This document shows, one piece after another, positions 59,201-64,000 of a stretch of DNA of 64,000 bases. The notes under the pieces were generated by a model that was not told where the DNA came from, did no database searches, and was given only the letters and a program-made list of their open reading frames with translations. A program made the translations under genes and the position numbers. Where the stretch lies: NCBI GenBank assembly GCA_936450465.1, contig OW388293.1:27843860-27907859 (forward strand), given 5' to 3'. The number at the start of each line of letters is the position of its first letter. Position 1 is the first letter of the stretch. This DNA is from Gibbula magus. Its lineage: Eukaryota > Mollusca > Gastropoda > Trochida > Trochidae.

Positions 59201-62200
59201 CGTAGCGAGTCACTTGAACCAAAGTGAATCACCCTAAGGGTGAGTCACGTAGAATCGACCTAAGGCGAATGGTAGGCGAAAGCTAGCAACGGGCAACGCG
59301 AGTCACTGACGAGGAGTGTATCCACTGCTCCTTAACCAAGCTAGTGACTCACCTAAGGCGAACAACTAGCGAGCCAGTGACAGGCGAGGCGAGAAGCCAA
59401 GCGAGACGCGAAGCACTTGAGTACGGACCGCAGGCGAATGACAAGCGACAAGCGAATGACAAGCGAGGCGAGTCACCCGCGTAGGAGAGATACCACTGCT
59501 CCTTTACCTTACGCAAGTCAAACCCACAGTTTCCTAAGGTACAGACCGATAAGCGTAAGCCAAGCGAGAGCGAATGACAAACGAAGCAAGCCAAACGAAT
59601 TAGGAGAGATACCACTACTCCTCTACGATACGCAAGACAAACACTTAACAGTTAGCACTAGAGTACAACCGACAGGCGTATGACAAGCGAATTAGGAGTG
59701 ATTCCACTAGCTCCTTTACCGTACGCAAGTCAACAACCCACAGTTAACACTAAAGTACAGACCGAAAGCGCGTGACAAGCGAAAGCGAATGGCCAGCGAA
59801 GCGAGTCAAACGATTAGGAGAGATGCCACTACTCCTCTACCAGACGCAAGACAAACACCTAACAGTCAGCACTCGGAACGAATGGCGAATGACCAAGCGA
59901 AAGCGGATGACAAGCAAGCGAGTCACCCGCGTAGGAGAGATACCACTGCTCCTTTACCCTACGCAAGTCAAACACCCAACAGTCAGGTGAGAGAAAACAA
60001 AGAATCACGAGCTGCACGTGCGGCGCATGCAATCCACCTACTCCGGATGGTCGCTAGCTAGCACATGTCAACAAGGCCCCTTGAAATCTAACACCTACTT
60101 GAAAAACAGATTGTAAACACAACCTGCACTAACGAAGAACAACGTTGATGATATCACTTGAACTAACAAGAGAAAAATAGCAAGTTAGCAACCCAAGTCG
60201 CTAAAACCCCAGTCACAGAACAAAACACGTCTGCCTTGCTCTGCAACTTTTAGGAGAGTGATATGAACCGGTAGTGACGTCACGAGACCATCTAGACTTA
60301 CCGGCCCTTGGATAAGGGATTTTACGCACCCCTCATCCATTCTTCAAGTTCGTCTGTATTAAGGTTGAAATAGCATTACCCCTGGGAGGTAAGGCAAAGT
60401 AGGTCTAGTCAACAGATAGGTATTTAAATAATTGGTTTTGTTTTAGCAACAAGTAGTTTCTATATATATTTTATAAATTCTGAATTGGTGGGTTTATTTT
60501 CAGGTATATAGGTATGGGAGGTTGGGTGAAATTTGATCTCTCGATGATTGTTTTATGGAGACTGTATCATGTTAAGCAAGGACATTGCAATGTCAAAATG
60601 ATACTTTACAGAACAAAGAAGTTGTGAATTTGTAAAATCTTCTTTAGTCTGCATCACTTTTAAGAACACAAATAAAACAAGTATCCTTGGGCAAGGCACA
60701 TCATTCACATTGCACTCAGTCCACCCAGCTGTACAAATGGGTACCTGAACAAGGGAAGTAAGGACCTATACGGTCGCACGGAGCGCTTAGTAGCGGCACC
60801 AAAACTACAATTCCTTCAAGGTAATAATGTACCGCCACTGAAAAGCATTGCGTTGGATATTAGGCATTAAAATTATCATTATTATTATTATTATTAAAAC
60901 AAGAATCCAAAGTCTATTTGACTATGCTTGTATTTCAAATTGTATGGCAATTGTATTTAGCCACTTCAGAATGACCATTAGTAATTCATGAACAATTTAT
61001 TACAAAATCCTCCCTTACCTTTCGCCTCGTTTTTGGACCGAGAGAATTCCTTGAATTACGACAAGATTCATTTGTAGCACAGGAAGTAGTAGGGCTCGGC
61101 GCAGCTCCATCCAGCGACCTCCGTACACTGACTCTCCGAGCAAACTTCTCATTCTGTATGTGACGACGTACCGGCATCTCCACAAACCTGGAATACATGG
61201 CAGGGTTTCTGCAGCTGTTGTAAAATACACTGAGTAGATAGGGACAATATTTACACATGGTCTATCACATGGTCAAGTTCAGCAACAATGAGTTCAAGTT
61301 CTCACTGGATTGGTGACCAACTCCATATCTGGATAATCTAACAGTTTAACGGTTGATTCGAAGAGAATTGTTGAGAGACTTGTTGTTTCACCTTGGACCT
61401 CCACATTTTCAATATATATGCTCTGTGAGATACTCTTGAAAGCAGCGTTAAAGGGGCAGTAGCACGTTTTTTGCAAAATTTATTTTGTCAAATTTCCCAT
61501 TTATAATGATAGTTTATGTCATTTAAATCAACTTTAGAGGGTAAAACATCTTATTACACAAACCAATTATCTGTAGTGGTAAAAACTAGATTGCGTATAA
61601 AGCAAATATTGCATGGCGGCCATTTTATTGTGAACACAATTTATTATTTTGTATAACAAAAACGATTCCCATGGCTTTACTGAAACATGTACAATCATTT
61701 TAAACTTTATTTTCCGAAGAGAGAAGGATGTTTTACTATTGGTGAAATTATTTTTCAACTACATTTCATTAACTTATTTGAGCGAAAAAACGTGCTACTG
61801 CCCCTTTAAACCCCAAATTGCTATCTACCAAGTGGACGTAGGAAACTTTTGATTTCAAGGGCAGTATATTCATAACATTCTCAACTCTATGAACACAGAA
61901 TATACAACCTTTTCAGTTCCAAACAATCCCCATCTTCCTGAAAAGTATATGCAACAAAAGTGATTGTGAGATAACCTCCGGTGAGAATGAAACCCAGGAC
62001 CTCCGGGTCCTGCACTCAACCAGTTGAGCTAAAGGGATATCCCATAAGCCGAAACCAGTAGGAACACTTTCATCTTACCATGCCACAATAATAGTAACAC
62101 CCTGTGGAGTATACAACTTTTAACACCCTATGGAGTATACAACTTTTAACACCCTGGAGAGTATACAACTTTTAACACCCTATGGAGTATAAAACTTTTA

Positions 62201-62412
62201 ACACCCTGTGAAGAGTATAACACCTTATGTTTACTGACCTGAGTAGGGTGTCACTGCGGTCATGTTGCTGCTGGTGTATATTACTGTTGATACTGCTAGT
62301 GCTTGCCCACTTGACCACCGTAGTTTGGCCAGGCCGAGGTAAACTGGACACGAAATCCTGAGTGGACAACTTGAGCAGACTGGGAACTGACTTACTCGTC
62401 ACTGGCTGGGAG
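41268..62412 (-). CDS. F-box/WD40-repeat protein, 5' end unresolved
   Basis: Exons on the - strand, in transcript order: 62412-62239, 61208-61019, 52339-52264, 51068-50986, 49838-49740, 49296-49106, 48715-48529, 47351-47238, 45052-44930, 44419-44235, 42860-42759, 41391-41268; stop TGA at 41270-41268. Frames join without gaps, giving 548 codons plus stop. After a basic, low-complexity N-terminus comes a helical stretch (LAWYTHLWTDTKRNEFFHKL), then an F-box (DFISLLPEPLSIRILSYLSP). WD40 blades follow, with GSRDQTICLWDI, GSHDSTIRIWNL, SQDKTAKVWDI, GSADRSVRLWD, AGKDGLLKYWDV and SFDNKIRIWDF. Such proteins are substrate receptors of SCF ubiquitin ligases: the F-box binds Skp1 and the propeller binds targets. 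The exact FBXW subfamily was not recognised. The first exon starts mid-codon, so an upstream exon or alternative start is missing. Confidence 0.87.
42337..42480. repeat. Foldback element in an F-box gene intron
   Basis: TTGCGTTTGTAAAATTTCTG...GTTGTTATTCAACACCC is mirrored by GGGTGTTGAATAACAATGG...GGAAATTTTACAAACGCAAG. Arms of about 55 bp, loop about 35-40 bases. Confidence 0.75.
43010..43380 (+). pseudogene. LINE reverse-transcriptase remnant
   Basis: Starting near 43022 the frame reads IRGSRQGDPLSPYIFILCAE, the conserved block before the catalytic strand of LINE reverse transcriptases. After an AT-rich break (about 43135-43180) another frame gives LLYQFADDTT, the catalytic FADD motif. Then FLARFKSLEINNEKT follows, as in L1/Tx1-type elements. 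It is frame-broken and truncated on both sides, abutting the TTAA element at 43379. Confidence 0.8.
43379..44200 (+). mobile_element. TTAA-flanked MITE, copy A
   Basis: TTAA at 43379-43382 and 44197-44200 flanks an 814-bp body that starts AGAGCCATCACGG and ends CCGTGATGGCTCT. TTAA target duplication is the signature of piggyBac-type transposition. No transposase frame, so non-autonomous. Lies between the F-box gene exons at 44235 and 42860. Confidence 0.85.
45240..47100. other. AT-rich intron, possible remnant LTR or other element at its right end
   Basis: Mostly TATATGT-rich sequence. Near 47030-47095, GTGAATAAACTCTCCAACCG followed by a CTTTGTTCTTCATTG and CCCTGCTACA ending is reminiscent of an LTR R/U5 boundary, but no partner repeat was found. 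Contains the pogo-like MITE at 45763. No coding exon. Confidence 0.3.
45761..45941. mobile_element. pogo/Tigger-like MITE
   Basis: Body 45763-45939 starts CAGTCAAGCCGTGATAATCC and ends GGATTATCGAGGCCTGACTG, flanked by TA on both sides. CAGTC...GATAATCCG ends with TA duplication are typical of pogo-type Tc1/mariner relatives. About 177 bp, no ORF. Confidence 0.85.
47662..48508 (-). mobile_element. TTAA-flanked MITE, copy B, opposite orientation
   Basis: TTAA at 47662-47665 and 48505-48508 flanks an 839-bp body with the same AGAGCCATCACGG ends as copy A. Internally it matches copy A in reverse complement (for example GTGTTTCAAATATTTGG and GCGCTTCCGAAGCGTG). Its right edge lies about 20 bp from the donor of exon 48715-48529. 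Confidence 0.87.
49580..49725. repeat. Fragment of the dispersed repeat family of 63.54 kb
   Basis: TCATTGTGCAAAATCTG, ATCTCCTAGGAGATATCATC and GTTTTGGATGATAAA recur in the same order at 63.87-63.98 kb. The fragment directly abuts the F-box exon 49838-49740. Confidence 0.65.
53174..53294. mobile_element. Small MITE, CCGTATTTCCTCTA ends, TA flanks
   Basis: Left TACCGTATTTCCTCTATTAA, right TATTAGAGGAAATACAGTA. TA duplication and short inverted ends suggest a Tc1/mariner-derived MITE of 117 bp. It ends 44 bp before the DIRS element begins. Confidence 0.75.
53379..53541. repeat. DIRS left inverted terminal repeat
   Basis: 163 bp from CTGTTGACTAGACCTACTTT to CATATCACTCTCC. Outside it, 53339-53378 is the unique left outer end copied in the internal region. 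Confidence 0.93.
53595..53688. other. DIRS internal complementary region
   Basis: 53595-53651 is the reverse complement of the left outer end (AATAGTACGTTTTTGG... through the start of the ITR). 53649-53688 is the reverse complement of the right outer end (...GGTATTTAAATAAT). The two share ATT at 53649-53651. This is the templating region expected for circular-junction formation. Confidence 0.92.
53995..55482 (-). CDS. DIRS tyrosine recombinase
   Basis: Frame of 495 codons; the first about 135 overlap the end of the RT frame in another phase, so the true start may be later. The N-terminal SAM-like/core-binding region is around 150-240 (TTRKLYDFQWQAFASF, LKASSINTNMSAIL). The catalytic domain shows R296 (SAARISEI), H422 and R425 (HEIRA), W448 and the nucleophile Y458 (FANHYLRD), so the R-HxxR-Y set is complete. 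It cuts and joins DNA to integrate the circular copy. Located at the 3' end of the element, as in DIRS1. No break seen. Confidence 0.92.
   Translation of the reverse strand: MATEYGGFQGVVSPVRHPADRSVRDVSQPPIANLHLPSARPASDGLRRALVRVGGDGRLCFSAAGHPLPSCSQDRGNSDSSSPAGRPLVASPAVVRSSPSALSAGTGPDSDTEGSAHQQAKRKVTREPSGVLPSRLACIKRGLRSSGYSKCVANAIATSHRKTTRKLYDFQWQAFASFCAQRDFIPAEASVPQVAEYLVYLRNTRHLKASSINTNMSAILSVLRKRSPGLDVSVLKGLIKTFRSVDSRSRLRPPEWDLAIVLNHLRSDRYEPLSNVPLLPLTIKVIFLVAMASAARISEIHTLQADLLRFEVREGGSASLGLAPDFVCKNQAADEAGRTFSIPALGSDSDEVDLSLCPVRALRVYTQRTRRLRDGRRRLFLPHSPRSTKELDKRALGVYLRSAVIDAYKAADLPPPSRSNPHEIRAVSATMAYHCNIAVSDVMAGCFWRSSEVFANHYLRDVSTADLEGISRLGPQVFAQTKVVPPTRPRRGHPS
55053..57131 (-). CDS. DIRS reverse transcriptase/RNase H
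   Basis: Frame of 692 codons overlapping the gag frame by 137 bases upstream and the recombinase frame by 430 bases downstream. Reverse transcriptase spans about 120-340: SPVFVIPKRNSEKWRLIHDL, SLDLQDAYLHVPI, LPFGISSAPWLFT and YLDD at 266-269. RNase H follows at about 425-545 with acidic residues D430, E462, D487 and D538 (HLFVDAST, VLELDAV, HTDSS, LADALSRPD). The last about 145 residues (IDLFATCLNHQLPTY, VAPWWPARPWF) match the extra domain found after RNase H in DIRS elements, described in some as methyltransferase-like. How translation reaches this frame (re-initiation, frameshift or splicing) is not visible. Confidence 0.93.
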   Translation of the reverse strand: MANLPPRKRKRTFGGEVVAVDPRVSPPSPPGLAPEVVPRKRSGGSDSWSPPLLPPPLVPVSEGLVGGRLQDFVSNWVQLGLDPYVCRILGQGFRIPVSSPPPLTCTPMERPLAGDRLKLTLEQVEILISKRAVQEVLTPHLTPGFYSPVFVIPKRNSEKWRLIHDLKVFNRSFLVRPPYFRLLTLPSVMRSLERSDCMVSLDLQDAYLHVPIHYRDRRYLRFILDGRHFQWCVLPFGISSAPWLFTRVTQPIVQFLHQCDIQFLMYLDDGIAHDRSPVVLEAQLRFTMDLFRRLGWLVNLEKSDLVPATRLKFLGAILDTRLFRGFVTRERMARYDRLMDRALDASLSLRQWQRVLGLLTSAQDLTRRGRLFLRPLQVFLNPHIRETRCRHDIVLTPDLHRFLAWWRVDESVFAGVPLRPRPPSAHLFVDASTQGWGAHMSHEQVAGVWSPSERNLHINVLELDAVRLAIQHWQVPLRGQCLLVHTDSSAAAWSINKQGSTKAQSLLRVSLQLFELVDEVDLDIRAVHIPGAKNVLADALSRPDAPPPTEWQLNTVVFRGLCLQFGTPLIDLFATCLNHQLPTYISPVPDPLAMGLDALSLGWEGMDAYAFPPPAILSQVVAKIGETRILRLLLVAPWWPARPWFVPLRRLCRQEPVPIQIRRDLLISRPSGRLHENPQVFSLHAWLVLKEG
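56995..58845 (-). CDS. DIRS gag-like protein
   Basis: Frame of 616 codons, the first of the element. M20 (MYSAFCTNCGG) is a likely alternative start, because the Cys-rich module begins right after it: CxxC pairs at 25/28, 42/45 and around 55-58 suggest zinc binding. The middle is Ser/Pro/Arg-rich with a Lys tract. The region around 400-540 (LFTTNLLHRVSEAQFSHLDR, NVAFTCQAMLACAKQAG) looks folded, and the tail is Gly/Gln/Arg-rich as in nucleic-acid-binding gag proteins. Assignment rests on position and composition; no sequence search was possible. Confidence 0.8.
   Translation of the reverse strand: MTRLSLPSLTLRVLSLPFAMYSAFCTNCGGRKSASKDPHLLCRKCKDLCEEDYRCDECAPLSESEFHAYVSAIRKSVADRAASQKRTSSAQRREVSPIRHPSPVEDVDIVLTERADEFDRESDLSEPAGGSKLRSPPPPSCSGSRSRTHPLSPPSPDQRLSPLRLKVGGPATPKSKKKKSKKARFDKVDPSLLLASVKDMVSSLLDARLGPRNLPTHTTTTRSCEPYADDVPQGARSSSARASAPATPSRTPRTPERRVTVMSPLRDSSPDSPERDTRYVDVSNPPFISIETEAEGTGSSEDPPVVDAIAMLSEVASFADVPLSQVSVTGPRTSAARRASFGPDGEVPPARLALPPHRLLLEATEDMEQVVSSAMPNRLLPPLVVPDKRRRRLPLYPVPFQLVPPPLDQGASRLFTTNLLHRVSEAQFSHLDREARSVLGLGNNVAFTCQAMLACAKQAGMEAGDPVLFKAFGDVAADLAQIMLSASRISSSITVLRRDNFLYRSGLNPDHKNFLRHAPAHAETLFGGRIPEVLTARQEAQQQDLTNRLVTQRQTTPKRPQTNFRQGQGQGSGQPSPKKAKTDFRRGGRGRGSTGQSPKSPRPGAGGRTPQKKWRK
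59005..60000 (-). repeat. Tandem repeats in the DIRS leader
   Basis: Three 88-bp units (ACTGGCGTAGCGAGTCACTT at about 59020, 59108 and 59196) are rich in GAGTCAC/GTGAGTCAC. They are followed by about five units of roughly 90-120 bp centred on TAGGAGAGATACCACTGCTC and GCGAATGACAAGCG. They lie between the right ITR and the gag start, that is in the 5' leader. Short frames across them are artefacts. Confidence 0.85.
60253..60415. repeat. DIRS right inverted terminal repeat
   Basis: 163 bp, reverse complement of 53379-53541 by eye. Outer unique end GATAGGTATTTAAATAAT follows. Confidence 0.93.
60683..60895 (+). mobile_element. SINE body, 5' truncated, second copy
   Basis: GGGCAAGGCACATCATTCAC, CAAATGGGTACCTGAACA, GACCTATACGGTCGCACGG and GAGCGCTTAGTAG match the body of the SINE at 10.2-10.5 kb. 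It lacks the tRNA-like head and ends in an (ATT)n tail. Confidence 0.8.
61448..61809. mobile_element. TTAA-flanked MITE, AGGGGCAGTAGCACGTTTTT ends
   Basis: TTAA at 61448-61451 and 61806-61809. The body 61452-61805 starts AGGGGCAGTAGCACG and ends CGTGCTACTGCCCCT. Different end sequence from the 43.38/47.67 kb pair but the same target-site type. No ORF of note. In a long F-box gene intron. Confidence 0.87.
61983..62045 (-). other. tRNA-like pol III promoter fragment
   Basis: The - strand reads TTTAGCTCAACTGGTTGAG (A-box-like D arm) then GGTCCTGGGTTTCATTCTC (B-box-like, degraded at the GGTTCRA core). Probably the head of a tRNA-derived SINE or a tRNA pseudogene; no proper acceptor stem. Confidence 0.5.
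62095..62222. repeat. 28-bp minisatellite next to an F-box gene donor site
   Basis: About five units of TAACACCCTATGGAGTATAC plus AACTTT. The array ends about 15 bp before the donor of the exon 62412-62239. Confidence 0.88.
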
Positions 62413-63540
62413 CTGAGAGAGAAACATAACATGGCTTGAACATACAGGATAATAAACATGCATCTATGTTTATACTATTTCTATGAAACAAGTTAATATT
62501 TGTATGTTTAGTTTATAACTATGAGTTATGTTATAAACTTAAACTGTAGAATTTCTTAACAGGGTTAACTATTTTATTTATTATACTGCATAAGCTTCAA
62601 CCAATTTGATTAAAGTCAATTAAACAATTATTCAGGTTCAAGTCTCACTAATTTACCTTATAACAATAATAAACCAAGGTGAACGTAGTAAAAAAAAAAA
62701 TTCAGAGTAATTTTAGAGTCGTGGGCCAAGATATCCAAAACTTCGAAGATATGATTCAACATACAAAGTTTGACTTTGATAAAAATCTGAATATTCATAA
62801 GTCCTGAGTAAACGCACTTGAACTAAGACACTATCAACACTCGGGACTGACAAGAGTCAAACATGACACTTGAACTGACACGGAGAGGGCGGTATACCTC
62901 ACCGTCAACAAGATTCAGGTTACTCATGCTTGGAGGTACATCCGAGTTAAAGGCTCTCTGTCCAGGTGTATTTTGTAAAGAAAAGTTGATTTATCTGATG
63001 CACCTGTATAACTTGACCGTTTATCTGTGGGTCCTGGAATAACATAATATTACTGTTTAAAAATCCCTGGATCCACCTATGCAAGAGGATAATCACAGAT
63101 TGTTCTATTTGTTAATGAATTGTTATTTCTATCAATTTTTACACATTCTTACCTCACAGAGATTGCTCAGGTCATTTCCTCCCACAAAGCCTCTGTTACA
63201 AATGGGCTATATTTCTCACTTCTAGCAAAAACCCTAAGGGTGAAGTATTGCAACAACTTATTTCTATCCAATCAAAAATCAGCTTACATCTCCGAATGAC
63301 TTCCACCTTAGAAGAATATGTTTGCGTCACTAAAGTGAAGGAACCCTTATTTTTGCGATGCATAGGGAACTGTTTGCATGCTCATGTTGCTGATTGCACA
63401 ACTTACTTAGATTGCAGCCAATCAGGATTCACGCCATAACATAGGTTATATGACTTGAGTGTAGAGAGAGAACATGTTTTACACTGATTCAGTCTCAACT
63501 CCAAGGAGAGTATACGACCAAAGATACCAACTATATATAG

Positions 63541-63985
63541 AGAATCTCACCCAAGTGTCTTCTGATATCAAATATATCAACACGAGTTGATAAAAGTTAC
63601 AAATATCCGAGGCTTGCTGAGGATATTTTGACTTTTATCAACGAGTGTTGATATATTTGATATCAGAAGACACGAGGGTGAGATTCTATTTATCATCCAA
63701 AATCCCTCTTCATTAGTTTTGAATGAAAAATTAACATGTCTGAACACAAAACTGCCATTTGGCTTCCAGTGCTGTGATGTCATAACATTGTGACGTCATC
63801 ATGATTATGACGTCATAGCATTGTGATGTCATTGCTTCATGATACAAAATCATTGTGATGTCATGTAGCTGACAGCACCAGGGCATTGTTCAAAATCTAC
63901 TGTCTAAACGATATCTCCTAGGAGATATCGCTTGATCTCATACAAGCCATATCTCCTGTGGAACCCAGTTTTGGATGATAAATAT
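63541..63985. repeat. Dispersed repeat: hairpin plus TGACGTCA-rich part
   Basis: 63541-63609 and about 63620-63688 are inverted arms (AGAATCTCACCCAAGTGTCT mirrored by ACACGAGGGTGAGATTCT). Then come TGACGTCA/TGATGTCA motifs (63770-63850) and ATCTCCTAGGAGATATCGC. Partial copies at 12.8-13.2 kb and 49.6-49.7 kb. Confidence 0.75.
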
Positions 63986-64000
63986 ATATATTAGTAACCT

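Larger units (their letters stand above)
53339..60432 (-). mobile_element. DIRS-type tyrosine-recombinase retrotransposon, complete
   Basis: 7094 bp on the - strand inside an F-box gene intron. Both ends carry AAT (53339-53341 and 60430-60432). Inverted repeats of 163 bp lie at 53379-53541 and 60253-60415. An internal complementary region at 53595-53688 holds the reverse complement of the left outer end joined to that of the right outer end, sharing one ATT. Three overlapping frames encode gag-like, RT/RNase H and tyrosine recombinase proteins. DIRS elements are thought to replicate through a circle whose junction is templated by the internal region, then integrate with the recombinase without target duplication. 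All parts are present and open. Confidence 0.95.

Noticed and set aside
59349..60061. Overlapping 70-90 codon frames on both strands in the DIRS leader
   Set aside because: By-products of the leader tandem repeats; no start context or domain.
62885..63045. Candidate upstream exon of the F-box gene (reads MSNLNLVD on - strand, with plausible acceptor and GTGAGG donor)
   Set aside because: Joining it to exon 62412-62239 gives the wrong phase (TGA after a few codons), so it cannot be the direct 5' coding exon; it may be non-coding.

Overview
This window is eukaryotic nuclear DNA from an invertebrate animal, most likely a marine lophotrochozoan such as a mollusc, brachiopod or phoronid. Genes are split into short exons with GT-AG introns, the DNA is AT-rich, and the introns are full of SINE, MITE, LTR and DIRS-type elements. 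The exact taxon cannot be read from the sequence. No bacterial-type operon, CRISPR array or rRNA was seen.

Three host genes are supported by spliced reading frames worked out by hand. (1) About 3.2-15.45 kb, + strand: the last 12 recognisable exons (579 codons plus stop) of an RNF213/mysterin-like E3 ubiquitin ligase; its 5' part lies outside the window. (2) 22.92-33.18 kb, + strand: a complete T-complex protein 11-like gene (TCP11L1/TCP11L2 type), nine coding exons, 512 codons plus stop. (3) 62.41-41.27 kb, - strand: an F-box/WD40-repeat protein, 12 coding exons and 548 codons plus stop as far as resolved, with the true 5' end uncertain. Genes 2 and 3 converge.

Two large retroelements with full-length reading frames sit inside host introns. 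A Ty3/gypsy (probably Mag-like) LTR retrotransposon lies at 23153-27993 in the first coding intron of TCP11L. Its 219-bp LTRs look identical, the 5-bp target duplication is intact, and it carries one uninterrupted 1349-codon gag-pol frame. A DIRS-type tyrosine-recombinase retroelement lies at 53339-60432 on the - strand in a long intron of the F-box gene. It has three overlapping reading frames, 163-bp inverted terminal repeats and an internal complementary region whose centre joins the two outer ends through a shared AAT. This is the most complete and unusual system in the window.

Smaller repeats fill the rest. They include two families of terminally inverted elements carrying 145-150 bp tandem units rich in GGTCA half-sites, two opposite copies of an 0.8 kb TTAA-flanked MITE, another TTAA MITE, a pogo-like MITE, a tRNA-derived SINE, a LINE reverse-transcriptase remnant, several long hairpins, and a TGACGTCA array. 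In the RNF213-like gene, short tandem duplications repeatedly span splice junctions, giving arrays of decoy splice sites.
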